Shown here piece after piece: positions 12,503 through 26,485 of a DNA stretch of 64,000 nucleotides. The stretch spans positions 14,533,001-14,597,000 of the forward strand of contig NC_068561.1 in the NCBI RefSeq assembly GCF_022201045.2, in the 5' to 3' direction. Under the pieces are notes generated by a model. That model made no database searches. It was not told the origin of the DNA and saw nothing but the letters and a program-made list of their open reading frames with translations. Every line of letters begins with the position of its first letter. The first letter of the stretch is position 1. Position numbers and translations under genes: made by a program. The DNA is from Citrus sinensis. Taxonomy: Eukaryota; Streptophyta; Magnoliopsida; Sapindales; Rutaceae.

Positions 12503-15500
12503 CTATTTTGACATTGATGCACCAACAGCATTATGATAGGCTGTGCGGAAGTTGAGACCTGAACCAATATGCCTTGATGAGGGACATATCCAGCTGAAGA
12601 TATTTGGACCAAGTACCTGAAGAGTCATTCAAACCAGTTCATATTATGGATGTGCACCATAAACAAGCATGCATAAAAGAAAGCGTATACAAAGTTGGTC
12701 AAAAAGACAGAAATGTTTCAACAGCAAGTTTGACCCTCAGGAATATGTAACATTTGTCTCTTGATTGATTGTTTAACTTCAACTAAAAGAATAGAAAGAG
12801 AGAAGAGAGGAGGGGCAGAAAGAATAGCTTTCCAAGTAGAACCAAGTTTGGGCAAGCCAATCTGGTCATGATACATTTAGACTGATGTGCTCCAAGCATA
12901 GTAGCCAAGCCACATGGTCCAGACAGAGCTTTAAAACAGCAAGCAAAACATCTTGGGAAGTTAACCAGGTAAGCACTTAATTGGCCTGACATGGTATGTA
13001 ACAATCGGATAGTGCTCAATATATAATTAGTTCATCCCGCCGATCTCAATAATATTAACCAACAATAAAAATGTAACAGTAAATCTAAGCTTTCAAGAAC
13101 GGCACATCTTAAATCTGTCACCCAAGAAGAAAGGTACTTACTGTAGTCAGATTTTCATAGATGCCTAGATCATATGGATGCTTATAAACAGTCCCACCTT
13201 TCTCTGCAAGCCACAAAGCTCTCACCCCTTCATGGTACTGAAAGAAATGTTAAGAGAGAAAAAATGAGATTTACAACAATGCTGGTATAAATTTAAAAGA
13301 AAAATGTCCATCAAGCATAAGAAAATCACAGTGGGAATAATTCTAATAACCTCTATTGTCGTTTTGTTGTGAAAAACGAGGTAGATATGCCAACCTAGAA
13401 GAACACTCAAAGCTACACTCAAGGGGACTAGCAACAGTCCAGAGACTACCTGAAAATGAGAGACAATTAGCAAAATTAAAAAATATGCTAGGTTTTAACT
13501 CAAACCAAACAGACGGTCATTGACATTACATAAGCGGTTCTGAAAGATCCTCCAGTTTGCAGCTCATCCTCCAGAGAATCATTAGTTAGACTACCCACAA
13601 GCAAAACCTGAAAATTTAAGTGGTAAAGGAAAATAAAAATTATGGCCTTAGTTCAACTACCCTAAATAAGAAAGAACAGAGCGAAGTGCAAAATACAAGT
13701 AAAAAGGTTACAATTCCACAAAAAAAAAAAGGAAATCAGACCCAGAAAGTCAAATACACTATGTAACAGCATAAAAAAAAGCATTCAGGAATTAAAAGGT
13801 AAATGTGCAAATTTTATGATTATAAAAGAATCTCAACATACCATGGAGTAGATGCATGCAACCACAGCATACAAAACAAAGATGAAGAAGACCTTATAGT
13901 TTGCATGGCCGACGCAATTACTTATCCAAATGCAGTGGTGATCCTTACAATCAAGAGGTATCACTTTAACACATTATCCAGGACATTTGAGAGAAAAGGC
14001 AGCAGTGATAACATAGAACATACGTACCATTCGCAAAACACATCTTTTGCAAACACGGCAATGATGTGCACGAGGAGGTTTATAGTGAGAACACTTTTGA
14101 CAGTACCTCAAGTCTCCTCCCTGGCAAAAGATCCCAAAAATTGCACGTCTGATAAGCCAGGTGTTAAGCTCTCGATGGAGAGAACATAACATATACAAAA
14201 AGTTAATCCAAACTTCAAAATGTAATCTTTCTCTAATTCCAAATAATCAATTTAACCAATATGCTTAAAGGAGAAACCAGTTGACTGCAACATTAATTTT
14301 CTTCCGTGCACCTACCCACATTAACTTAATACAAATACAAGGAGGACCACTAAGAAGCATTTCCTCATTACACAAGTCGCATTCTCCAAGCAACTAAGGT
14401 GTACATGAACTCTTCAAAAGACGTGAACAGCAGCATAACATTTTAGCTGATCCAGAAAGCTACAAAAAGATTCCTCATAACCTTATTGGTTTTGACACAG
14501 AGTACGGCAAGAATTTCCAATTCATTTTGGTTCATCAAGATGTCAGGTAACAATATCAAAGTCATGAGTTAACTCATTGACATGAGGGTAATTTCTTTGT
14601 ATTGTCAACGGAAAAGGGATGAGTTTGGAGGCTAATCATGCTCATGGCTGATTTAATGCACAACAACAAACAAAACCCAGCAACCACAACTCCTTACTCC
14701 TATATTCCTTTCTTTTCATTTAATTAACACAATAAACAAAATCAGAACGTGCAAAACCAACTTTAGCCAGAAAAGACTATGCCAGTGGAGGATTGAGGAA
14801 AGACACAAGGGGCAATAACTCTATTGACTCAGCAGGTCAATGTAACCAAACCCCTAGATGCAACGTTCCGATCTCCCACCAAAGGAAATGTGTGCTTCAA
14901 ACATTAATAATTATCATTAAGCATGATGATTTCGGATGATAAGTATATTAAGTTGTAAGAATCAAAAACCATCATTTCATTGTCATTGATACATTTAATT
15001 AGAGCTAAAACCCTGTATTTATGAGGTGAGAATGAGAAAAGCGGGCTAAAATCACATGGGGACATGAAACTTCATCACACATGGACTTTGTGCAGAGCAT
15101 TTAAACTGTCTGAATAGGCAAATTCAAAGGGAACCCCTAGGAAACGACAAAAACTAGATTTCATTAACGAAAAATAATGACTTCTAAAAACTAATATTTC
15201 TTATTTGTTTAAGCTTTCACATGCCAACACGCACATGGAAGATCAAACGTAATGGCCCATTACCTCAATACATCCTTTTCGATCTATCCATTTGTCGAGT
15301 AAGGAAACTACAACACTGATGCCAGATAGGTGCAACTCTAAGACCCTCAAAACGACAATGTAATCATTGCTAGTTACACTACCATCCATCTAGTCATAAT
15401 ATTAATACCTTAGAGCATCAATCTAGTTAGTGCCAGCGAGACAAAATAACAAATTTCATTCAATCGAAACAAACAACACAAAATCCTGATGCAAATGTAA

Positions 15501-16222
15501 TACACTCTTGGCATTGGTTCATAGGTTTACTTATGATCAATGAGAGTTACTCTCCAGCCTCCGCCATGTAATTACTAAAAATCCTCTGGAATAAAGGGTT
15601 GATTAAAACATATCCTGTTGTCATAAATTCCATACAATCAAGAAATTATCTGTCTCTCATTTCCAACAAATGCTAAATTAGCTAGTTACCCATCTCTAAG
15701 AATCTTATGAACTACGAAAATTTTACAAAAATTTTACCAAATGGAACCGAATCATTATTTAATACCTTCTCTTCACGTATCTCACTCCAGATCAGCTCAT
15801 ATAAAAGCAATAATCACATGACAAGTCATTACTCCAATAAAAATTATTCCTTTTAACGCACAACCAAACCAAACCACTATCGCATGCAACCAAAAAGATA
15901 CAAAATTTTAACAAATATAATGTGAATTTATATAACAATTTTAATGTACCTTACGCTTGATCTCGTGCATAGGGTTTTGGTCATCTTCAACATCGGGCAT
16001 GTAATCAGCGGGGACCCGACCCGGATCCCTTAAGATAGCGACAGTGTAACTGAATACACACATGAGAGCCACGACGGTGAAAACAATGGCGTTCATTAAA
16101 CCGGGAGAGGACATAAGACCGAACCAACGGTCAATGAAAATGAAGACGGTGGTAAAGTAAATGTAAAAGATGGCCAAAACGACAACGCTTACGGGCAGCG
16201 AGAAGGTGAAGCCCTTCGTCAT
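12503..16222 (-). CDS. PAT16: DHHC-type protein S-acyltransferase (PAT16-like, EC 2.3.1.225)
   Basis: Palmitoyltransferase that adds palmitate to cysteines of membrane-associated proteins, probably in the endomembrane system. Seven minus-strand exons join in frame to 284 residues, nearly the length I recall for Arabidopsis PAT16: 16222–15950, 14120–14028, 13943–13842, 13607–13530, 13449–13351, 13237–13142 and 12616–12503. All coding exons end in phase 0. Two membrane segments (about 10–30 and 44–64) are followed by DPG at 66–68, the Cys-rich domain [21 protein letters not shown], the catalytic DHHC at 123–126 and NCVGHANYK. Two further membrane segments flank VLLVGSL and [21 protein letters not shown], and the family TTxE motif (TTIE) ends at 215. 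The 1.8-kb first intron is otherwise featureless. Sequence agrees with PAT16/PAT15-type plant enzymes over the whole length. Confidence 0.95.
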
Positions 16223-16259
16223 TGTCTTTGACGAATTTTACTGTGACGGCAGCGGAGGC

Positions 16260-17880
16260 ACCGGCGTTATAAAACGACGGCGTCTCCGTGTGTGCGTGTG
16301 TGCGTGTTTTTTTTTTTTCGTTTAATGAATGGAGATGTTCAAAAGCTGGTGACGGGTCTGTTCTATTCTAGATGGTGCGGTGACCGAGTGACGTTAGTTC
16401 GGAGTTTTAGCTTGAAGGACTCCAAGTTTTGAAATTTTACGAAAGATCCAAATGTAGAATGAAAATACCACTTTGACCACTAACTCTTGAGTATGCAATT
16501 AGTTCACGTAGGAATATATATATTTAATGGAAATTAATTTTCATTTTCTCTTTTTATAAAATGACTATTTTTGACACACAATTTTAATTTTAATTAGTGG
16601 GTATGAAATAAGTTATGAAATATAAGCTTATGGTTTCATTTGTATGATTTATTTTTTATTTGCTCATACATGAGTTTTATTTCCAATTCCACAGAAGGTA
16701 TATCTTTAAAACATTAAAAAAAAAATCTAGTAATCCCAATCTAATGATTGGATATGAACTAATTAAAAGTAGTTAGTTTACAAATAATAAATTGCACTTT
16801 TTTGGATTCTTTATTAGGAAAAAAATTTGGAGAGAGAGAGATATAAATGTGAAACGATTATGACACTTGTTTGATAAGTAAGCTATAACTAAATTCCTCA
16901 CGAATACATCCACTTCCACCACCAAAGAATTAATAAAATTCTTGATTGCAAATAAATTAAAGCTTAAATATAATGTAGTCTCATTTATATAATTAAAAAT
17001 ATATTAGAATTGTCTTTAATAAGTCCACTATGGCATGATATGTATTTTTACTCTCACTAAAATATTGTGTGTATATATATTCTTCCCATAATACTTGAAG
17101 AGAAATTTATTTGTACCCAATTAAATTGGGAGGAAAAATGAGTTTAAACAATTGTTGCATTTTGAACCCACTAAACTGCTCTTCAAATCTATTTTTAATT
17201 AAATTTTATATTATTAAATACCCATTAAGCAATTGATCACTAAAGACAAACTATATATCAAATATAATAAATTTTCTCTGCAAACCCATTTTATATGAAA
17301 CCTAATTTTTTATTTGATTATCATTTTCATACAAAAAAATTGTATCCAGTATTGAAATTTCGATTGGTAGCTTTCAATTAGTTGAAAGCTTTTATGTCGG
17401 AAGCTTAATTATGGTACGAATACTAAACACTATCTTAATTATTTACCTGCCACGATTTGACATATCAATGTTTCTGTCATGCACTGCTTGGGGAGAGAGA
17501 AAAAAAGAAAAAGCCACACGCGCCTTTGGCCAGGATTGTGGTTAGACATATTTGGCAAACACTAACGGCGGTAGTTTAAAAATTATGTTAATATAATTTT
17601 TCACTTAACGGAGAATTTATTATATCGTTAATAATTTTATTAAAATTATTATTTAAAATTTATATTTATTATATTTTATTAATTTTTATTTTATTATTAT
17701 ATATTTTTTATAATAGCTATAACTTAAAAGTTACAACACCTCAATTCTAAACACACCCTTAATAAATTAAGTGGCCAGCTGCCCGTTTCATGTAATAGGA
17801 GCTGCCTACATCACCACTTCTTCACATGCTTGCTTTACCTTTTTGCTTGCCGCATGCATGTTCCACCTGCTTGCTTGAGG
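16260..17880. other. AT-rich intergenic DNA upstream of PAT16
   Basis: The first 150 bases upstream of the PAT16 start contain a GT/T-rich leader (TGTGCGTGTGTGCGTG then poly-T) and are probably promoter and 5' UTR. The rest is AT-rich with no gene that I can support. Confidence 0.5.
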
Positions 17881-19110
17881 CGGTGACTATGTTTATACAT
17901 AAATTGAGAGCTGGTTGCTAATGGATTCAATTACAACCGAGATCAAGAAAGAGACAGAGGAAAAATAAAATAAAAGAAAAGAAAATGAGAGAAAGAAAGA
18001 AAAGAAAAAGGAAAGAGAAGAGAAAAAGGAAAATAAGAAGAAAGAAAGAGAGGCCGAGAGTAAAGGAACAGAAAAAATAAATAACAAAGTTACAGGAATT
18101 GTAATTGAATAGTTAGAATAATATTCGTTGGATTAATGGGTAACAGATTTATGAAATTTAAGTAGATATAATTTATTACATCATACATATAAGTTTTTAT
18201 ATCAGTTCTAATAGTTAATTTTTTAACTCTATATTTTAGGAGAAATTCGTGAATCCAGAAACCCACAAGAGCCCCAACGAATTCCAGAGTGAAACAATAT
18301 CAGTGAATTGATACTATTATTACTATTATGTATTCCATGAAGCATTTATATTTGATAGTATGATTTGATATCATGTTATGATTACATTTATGCATATTAT
18401 ATATTTGATTGAGTTATGAGATATGATTGCAAGTCACCATATATGTACCCTTCCCCTTAGGTTATGCGCATGCGTATTAAGAGTTAGGTTACTATATCCG
18501 TGCGATGTAGTTTAAATTCCACCAGGTCTTTAGAGATTTTGCCCCCACTCTACTCGTGCGATGATGATTCCGACAAATATTGAAAGTTTTTTTCTCTTGG
18601 GTACTATTTGCTGTAGTTTTGTCATGTACATATGATTTCCATGTTTGCTAATATATTACATTCAGTGTGAAGTTATGTCACATGATTATGTATATACCCT
18701 AGTACGCTACTTTATTTTTTTCATGTATAAATTACATCTGCTCACTGAGCTGCAAACTCATTATATTCCTATTTATCCTTTTTTTCTCCCAAGATTCCAT
18801 AAGATTTCACGCACATCAGTTATAGTCAATTAAGGTTGGGCCACAAGACGCATTGTTGCATGACTTGCATTTTGAGCATGTTTATGTTTTTTATGTATAT
18901 ATCTGTAGTGTAAGTATGTATAATGAGATATGAAGGGTGCAAGTTTTGAATATATATTTTCAGATGAGGCACAGAGGTTGTTGTGTACTTATAGTAAAGG
19001 CCATTTTTATATATTCATGAATTAAGTTTGTGTCACGAGTTTTAGTTATTAGACCACATGATTTGCCTCATATCCGACACATAGGTTGGGGCGGGTCATG
19101 TCAGTTTATT
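17880..19110. other. Purine-rich tract followed by probable degraded LTR-retrotransposon sequence
   Basis: From about 17930 to 18075 the plus strand is a GA-rich tract (GAAAGAAAAGAAAAAGG type), which explains the Lys/Glu-like or Phe/Ser-like open frames there. The following kilobase, with a CCGTGCGATG repeat pair near 18500–18560 and a GGGGCGGGTCATGTCA end near 19090, resembles fossil gypsy-like LTR sequence. I see no coding part. Assignment is tentative. Confidence 0.3.
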
Positions 19111-20800
19111 TACTGTAAAATAAAAAAAAATTATAATTTTTTTCTCGAAGCCGAGTAACACCACTATATTTATATTAATTAATATTGTTTTTTTTTTACT
19201 GTGAGATTGTCATTGATTTTGAGATATTTAAAAGTAATTTTGAAAAGTTAAAAGCTAATTTTACTATTTGGTAAATTTGTTTTGAAATCATTTTTAGTAA
19301 AATTACTCTATCATATAATAAATTTTGAAAAGCGGGGAAGGGATATTTTTCAAAATCAGATTTTGAGAATCATTTTTATACTTAATACAATTCTATTACA
19401 ACAAAATAAAATCATCCTTATTAATTAAAAAATAAAATCATTAACTTTAAAAAGACTATCATTATTAACAATTATATTAAAATAAAAAAATAAAAAATAA
19501 ATTAAAAGTATAAAATAGTTACTTTAGTCATCAATTATTATATATACACAATAAAAAAAAATTTACATACATGTTTATAAATGTGTGAATAAATTTTATT
19601 CAAAATTATGTATAATTCAGTCATTCATATTTTTACAGCAGTTTAACTGTGAGGTTTATCAAATATATATGCATGTTTTTAAAACTCACAATAATAAATT
19701 TTACCAAATGTTTAATTGATTATTTTCACAGCTGATTATTTTTATAAAATAATTAACAGTCATTATTTTAAACACTACACTATTACCAACCAAACAGACC
19801 CTAGATATAATTGATTGAGTTACCAGATTTTCGTGGATACTGAAAAGAAAAATTGATACTGAATTATTTAAAGATAAAAATCATATCGGAATCATTTTCG
19901 GTATTATGGAAGGCGTAAATGGGTAAAGCTTTGGCTTTTAAATTTAATCAATGCGTGTAGAGATCGCTCTAGGGGTTCAACTAACTCCACTCTTAAAATT
20001 ATAACCAACCACTAAAGTATAAAATTGGCAATTAGACTTAAATAAAATCAATTTTATATCATTCAACGTGTTTCACAAATTTGCCTTAGGGGCGCAGCTT
20101 CACTTGTTGTGAAAGTGTTTTACGTCTGCTATCATTGAGGTCGATTAATAATAAAGGGTTAAATATACTATAATTATATTTAATAATCCATTTTTTGATA
20201 AATAAAAAATTATATTTAAAAAAAATTAAATCTATTATAATTATAAATAATAGAGTACAAAAAAGTTTAAGGATCAATCTAAAACTTCGTTGTTTTCTTT
20301 ATATCTATATAGAGTATTTTTCTGATAAGGTATTTCGCATTTTATTACCTAATATAATTTTATTAAAATTTAGGTGCCTGAGAGAATATTACAAGAATTA
20401 TTATTAATTTATTTAATAATGTCTCTCAATTCCACAACTTAAGATCTTCAATCTCTTCCATTGTCATTTGATTTGATGCTCAAATGTCAATAATCCAAAT
20501 GTTGCAATTTTGTTAGTGGGATTTATTAGTGGGAGAGTAGAGAAAGTTGAAGAAATTAACAGACCGCTACAAGCATGTAGAAAAATTTTCTTTCATTCAA
20601 ATGGCTTAGTTGAATGATAATTACAAATACAATACAAGGCACCCTACGTACGTATTACTTAGTATCCCCACGCACCTTCTTAAATGGATATGGGAACATT
20701 TATAGCAGTGAAAATGAAAACATTAACTCTATTAAACCATTATGGAGCTAGATACCCTCTTTGCCCAATATTAAGAATTCAAAGAATTAGGAAATATTTA
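19110..20800. other. AT-rich intergenic DNA with a possible hAT-type MITE end
   Basis: No gene. The stretch at 19200–19805 has mirrored TTTGGTAAATTT…AAATTTTACCAAA segments and ends CCAACCAAACAGACCCTAG, the usual right end of plant hAT-type MITEs (AGGGTCTGTTTGG in reverse). A matching left end was not found. The remainder is low-complexity AT DNA. Confidence 0.35.
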
Positions 20801-20826
20801 AAAAAAAAATTTAAAAAAATCAAGTT

Positions 20827-23431
20827 TTAACATTTTGGAAGATCGGACGGTGGAGGTGGCAGCTTCTGCTTGGGCCCCTTTCCATCATTCACAATCCACG
20901 CCATCTTCAAGCCCCAGCTGGTGTGTACTTCCAGATGGCAATGCATGAACCAAGCCCCTGAGAAAACAAAGAGTGGCCCCACCGAAAGATTTGATCACAA
21001 CGTTGTACCCAATCAAGCTTAGCAACTAACAAGTGTGCTGTAATTTTCATAATAATTAATTACTCAAGTGGTTAACCATACCGACCTGGATTGTCAGCGA
21101 GAAACCGAATGGCGACCCACCCGCCAGATGGCACGCCCACGGTGTTCCGCTCAGCGGGGTCAACGAGGTTGAATTTGGCGGGGTCCTTGCTGGGGTCAAA
21201 GTTGCCAAAGCCTTGACCAACGACGAAGAAGTTGAAGCCATGAAGATGAAGAGGGTGGCTCTCAGCACCAATGATGCTCGTGTCCTGCATCACAACCTCC
21301 ACGCTCGCGTTGAACGGCAGCGCCACAGCTCTCGTGCCACTGCTCACCAAAATGTTGCTCGGCGGCGTGCCCGTGTAGTTGAACTTGAACGGCGGGTTGG
21401 CGGGAAAGTCCGTTGTGTACACGCCTTTGGATTTGTTAAAGAAGTGAGCTTGAAGTAGGGCAATATTCGGCTGCGCGAAGGACACATTGTTGATAGAAGC
21501 TGCAAGCATGGTGTTGTTGGGTCCTTGGCAAGTTTGATTCTGCGGGCAGGGGCTCAACCCTAGTCCTACGGTGAAGAAGAAGAGCCTGTCAACTTTCCTG
21601 GGGACTTTGGCCGGGAATTTTGCGGTGGCCAAGCTGCGGATTTTCTTGCTAAATTGCATGGCAAAGTTCGTGTCATTGAACTTTGGCAGCGCCGGTTTGA
21701 GGAGAGGGAGCTTCTTGTTTTTGTTGGCATTATTAGGTTGCTCGTATTCGAGAACGCCGGCGGTGGTGGTGTTGTCGAAGGATGCGGGGCCGGTGGCGTA
21801 AGGCCTGGCGGCGATGAGGAAGCTGGCGTTAGGGGATTTGTGTTTGGCCTTGAGAAGGACATTGGTGGTTTGGCCAGGAGTGATGAGAACTACTTTGGTT
21901 TTTATGGGTTTCACGTAAACGGCGTCGGTTTCGACTACTGTTAATGTGTGATTGGCGATGCTGAAGAAAAGCTCGTCGTTGAGTGCAGCATTGATCATTC
22001 TGAGGAGATAGGTTTTCCCAGGCTTCACCTTCAGTTTAAATGTGTCTGCATGCATGAAAACGCACGTAGTTTAATTAAATTAATTTACAATTTTTATTAA
22101 ATAATGCTTCCAAAATGTTATTTTCTTATGATCTGACTTTTAGAAAAAAAAAATTCAATGTATTCCATATATTAGTGATAGGACAGACCCAGTTAAGATC
22201 TATAAGGGGTAAGAATTTCACTATTTTATTATTATTATTTTAAAGAAAAGAACAAATATGAGTTAATTATTCAACAATTAACCCCCCCCCCCAATCGTGC
22301 TGGCTGTGTCCTCCATTAATTAGTGACATCATTTGTCTATTCAACCAACTACCTACATCATTTTTTTTTTTTTTGGGAAATAACTAAGATAGAAGGGGCT
22401 CCTGTATATTTAGTTGTACGTATATTACTATTTAGTGGCTTTGATTTTACCTTTGGCTGAGCAATTATACAAGGGACCAGGAAGACCATTGATGGTGAAA
22501 GCATCAGAAATATTTGGTGCTGCTCCTGTTTGCAAAGCTTGGTTGATGATTTTTTCTGTGTCTGCTTTCCACCATTCTCCTACAATAATTAAAGGCAAAC
22601 ATGAGCTCATTAATTAATGTTTTTAGAGTAACCAAAGGATGACAAAAATGAATACTACGCATATGATTTCAACTAGGCTGTTATAAGTTATGATGTACCA
22701 AAAATCATGGGAACTTCTTTAAAGGGCTGGGGAAATGGATAAGAGGCGTGTCGCTTGGGGAGGATAACAATTGGACCATAGAGAGTTGCTCTAAGCCATG
22801 AGATGTGAGCGTGCCAAAACAAAGTCCCTCTTTGGCCAGTGACAGTGAAGTTGTATACATAGGACTGTCCTGTTTGAATAGGACACTGTGTGATATATGC
22901 AGGTCCATCTGCCCATCCGCTTCTCAGCTGCCGGACTCCATGCCTGTTTTGCCATCAAGCCATATTTAACAACATATTTCAATGTTAAAATTCTTAATGA
23001 ATTTTGAAAGGGATCATCACAATTAAAGACAAATTAAGAGAGAAAGAAGGTCAACATTTCGTACCAATGAAGGGTGACATTGTACTTAACATGGTTAACC
23101 ACTTTGATCAAGAGGCGATCACCTTCCCTCGCGATGATTCGAGGTCCCGGAAATTGGCCATTGACGGTCACAATGCTCTTAGTTTGACACAATCTTCTAA
23201 CATTTTTCATCTCAATCTGTAATAGAATATAAACATGTACACTGAGTCACAAATGTTAGAAACTATCATCATCATGAGCTTAAATTCAAATGCACAACAT
23301 ACATTAAACTTATAGTGCCTAGTAACGCGTGCATGCTTTGCCAATGCCGGCTCCGGCAAAATCCACATAGCAAACAACGCAAGAAACATCGCCTTCAAGA
23401 TGGCAGAAGGCAGAAGATGGCTACGACCCAT
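20827..23431 (-). CDS. LAC17-like: Laccase 2 (LAC17-type, EC 1.10.3.2)
   Basis: Secreted cell-wall laccase. Six minus-strand exons join in frame: 23431–23303, 23216–23065, 22943–22699, 22579–22451, 22045–21086 and 20957–20827, giving 581 residues. Exons 2, 3, 4 and 6 have exactly the lengths of those in the other two laccases (152, 245, 129, 131). The signal peptide is [18 protein letters not shown], longer at its N-terminus than in the paralogues. Copper motifs present: [41 protein letters not shown] and [19 protein letters not shown]. The first copper motif region has NVRRLCQTK where the others have NVTRLCHT. The start codon is the first Met and has no competing in-frame Met before the signal peptide. 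Confidence 0.95.
21976..21996 (-). promoter_or_regulatory. miR397-like target site in laccase 2
   Basis: Same codons as in laccase 1 (MINAALND). Complementarity to miR397 is broken at the outermost 3' miRNA base and at miRNA position 3, with one G:U wobble. This is the weakest of the three sites by eye, but positionally homologous. Confidence 0.5.
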
Positions 23432-23605
23432 CTGGCTTTCTTTAATTAATTTCTAATGCTATTGATGGAGAAACTGATAGCAAAAAAGACAAGGAGTTTT
23501 TTAGTTCGAAATTTCGAATGAAACAAAAGATGATTGATTGACGAGAAAGAGAGCGAAAAGGGTGTGTTTATGTAGTAAGAAACCAAATGGTGGGTTTGTT
23601 AATTA

Positions 23606-23616
23606 ATTAGGTGACA
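23606..23616 (-). promoter_or_regulatory. Laccase 2 promoter: TGTCACCTAAT box
   Basis: TGTCACCTAAT (minus strand) lies about 175 bases upstream of the laccase 2 start codon and is identical to an 11-mer upstream of laccase 3. It contains the ACCTAAT heptamer that fits the secondary-wall MYB element. A weak TATA-like TACATAAA lies about 35 bases downstream. Confidence 0.5.
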
Positions 23617-23639
23617 GAAGATTGATTTTTGCAAACAGC

Positions 23640-26000
23640 TAATGGATTGAGCAACAATTGATCATACTAGCAGCGGTTCACGTATTACTTTAGAGTACTA
23701 TCCAAGCCAGATAATATTATCTTTGATAAAAATTTTAACGGTAATAGAATCAACATGATTGTTGATGAACACATGCAAAAAATGGCACCAAGTCAGGGTC
23801 AGTCTAGTTCGGTGACCTCGCTCGAAGCTAGTTAGTGGTTATAATTATTATATAATACAATTGGTAATGTTATCTAGCTAGGGCCCTATGCTAGATTTAA
23901 GCTTTTATAAAATGAAAACATATTTTGTACATTAATTTATATCAAGTATATCCCTAACTACTTGTAACTTGTATTTAAATAACCAACTTAGTTTGCGTCT
24001 ATGACATTGAACTTTGACATCACAATGGTAGAGTACATATATAAATATACCTAATTAATAACACTAAAAAGTACTGAGAAATGGTTCAAATCTCCTCATG
24101 CGTAAGATTTTTCTTTTACTAATTATATCAAGCATATTTAGCTTATTCTGCTCGTTTATAATTTGGTTTCATCGTATATAATGGAACTATTGAGGCCGAT
24201 TTTGGCATACTTCCTACTGTTATATATATATATATGTCACTAGTTTATGGTAATGACCAATTTGATAAAACTTGGGGATTTAGATGTTCCCAATCCATTA
24301 TTTAATTGAAGGTAAACTGAGCATGTAATTGTCATTGAAAGGAGGCAACTTTCTCCCATTAAACAAAAGATAACATCAATTGATGAGTGTCAAATGAAAA
24401 CAAGCTTATTACATGCATACAAGTTAATTAGTGGTGGAAAGGGATTAATTTGAGAGTAATTATGGAAAATGCGGGCATGGTTGCTTGATAGCAGTAAATA
24501 TCTCCAACCGTTGATACTTGATAATCAAGGCAAAAAATTTAAGGAAGGAGTTGCACCATCTTTGTTAGCTATTGTCGGTTGTTCTTTAATCACTGTTCAT
24601 GCCTCTAACAGATTTTAATGTTAACCTTTTGGTTATGCTTATTGATTGGATAAAATCCTACTTCCAGCAATAATTATCATGCCTAGGCACCAGCAACAAC
24701 GTTTTTTTATAATTTTATTATATCATTTTGGCCTAAAACGTTTGGACCATTTGAGAAAAGCTTGCAAGTTGTTGTCGATTTGACCAAATTTGTTCATTAC
24801 CAATCAGGGGAACCCATAATGAGATATGAGAAACGGAGATTTTAAAATCGTCAATAAGTTGAAAACAATTAATGAAATTTAAGTGTAGGATATATACCCT
24901 GTGGGGTAGTACTATGCGTTCTAAATTTTTATTTCAAAAATATATCTTAAATGATCTATTATTTTAATTTTTTTTATCAATCATTCAATGAAGGACACAT
25001 TATTTACGATGAAATTTAGGATAACAAATTTGGAATATCTATCATTACTCATACTGTATATTCTTAACGATAAAGGTATATTAATTATGAAAATTATTGG
25101 CTATTTTCTTTTTATCTTCAGTCTTGGGAGTCAATTGAATTTTTAGTTAAACAAAAAAAAAATGCTAGTTTCACAAAAATTTAGATTATAAAATTTTGAT
25201 AAAAAAAATGAAAATATCAAAATGTCTTAATAAAAAAATAAGTTGTTTAGAATTGTCCTCATAATTTATTCTTTTTATATTTTTTTTATCAAAACTTTGT
25301 AACCCATATTTTTTTGTCTTGGGTTAGAAATTAAAATAATAGTACTGTGACAGTTTGGCACTCAGTGGCATCCGTAGCTAAGTAAAGAAAACAAATATTT
25401 GGACATCAGGTCAACGATGGAGTTTATATCAATTTAAATTCTTTACTTGAAATTTTCACACAAATTTAGAGTCACAAAACTTCAAGCAATCTAATGGTGG
25501 ATGAATAACAATTATAAAATGTCATTTTTGACGTTTAATATCTAACATTGAACTACTTGATATTGATAGTGTAAAGTTTGCATCAAAATTTAAAGTAAAA
25601 AATTGATGTTATTTTTTTGAGGTAGGAGTGCTTTTGCATATATCAAAAACAAAATGTTTCAAGTGCTCTTGGAAATTCTTATTCTCACTGGACCATTGGC
25701 ATCTGTGTGTATCAGGATTCGTTTCATGAATCTTTCAGTTCAAGAAATAAAAATCAGAGGAGTGAAAAACTTCTTCAGACTCTTTTTTGAATTCAATAAT
25801 TAATTGTTAGTTGGTCATATATTTCATTATAATTGTATGATTTATATATCATTTCATATTTGATCCTTGCGAACATCAAAATGTTCACTAATTTTTATTA
25901 AGATCAGAAGGATGGATTGCATTTCACTTATGAAACAATCTAAACTAATAATTAATGGTACAGTATTTGAATCAAGGCGATATCCGTCCTCCACACACTC
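23640..26000. other. AT-rich intergenic DNA
   Basis: No gene supported on either strand. Includes an AT microsatellite near 24225–24236. It forms the distal upstream region of laccase 2. Confidence 0.5.
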
Positions 26001-26009
26001 TTCGTGACT

Positions 26010-26330
26010 GGTTGAATTGCAAGACATGGTTTGCAAGATGCATGCTTTACAGATGCTCTCATATATACCTTCAAGGAGAATAATAGTGCCGCTGATTGTT
26101 TTAGTAACTTGGGGCTTCATTGTAATCATTTTACTGACTGGCAGCATCCTTTTAGTGATATTCAAAAGCTTCCAAAGTGGTATAGGTTCAATCAGCTTGG
26201 CTGCCTCTTCCTTGTTTTACTGTTTGGCACATTTTCCCGTTCTAGTGCTAGAGTTAGCTTCCGTTCAGCGAATCCCAGTAAATTACTGTTAATCTCATCG
26301 AAAGACTTGATCACTCACGCACCAACACCG
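26010..26330 (+). pseudogene. LINE RNase H-domain remnant
   Basis: Plus-strand open pieces read IYTFKENNSAADCFSNLGL and WQHPFSDIQKLPKWYRFNQLG, resembling the end of plant LINE-encoded RNase H domains (REGNxxADxLANLG…FxWWxxPP). The frame is short, no reverse transcriptase is present, and only the 3' part survives. Judged by eye. Confidence 0.5.
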
Positions 26331-26485
26331 CCGCTCGTATGGTACATGTTCCTTTTTTTACTTTTAATATTACTCAATTGAATTTTGATGTCTTTTTGCT
26401 TAAAAAATAATAGATCAATAGTAATGAAATAAAAGAATCAAACATTTTTACACAATCAATTTAGCTCATTTGCACAGACTGTTAG

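Noticed and set aside
17893-18087. 64-codon minus-strand open frame rich in Ser/Phe
   Set aside because: It is produced by a GA/CT simple-sequence tract and has no domain.
21213-21944. Plus-strand open frames antisense to laccase 2
   Set aside because: These are shadows of the conserved laccase exon 5; the same occurs at 28943–29344 over laccase 3.
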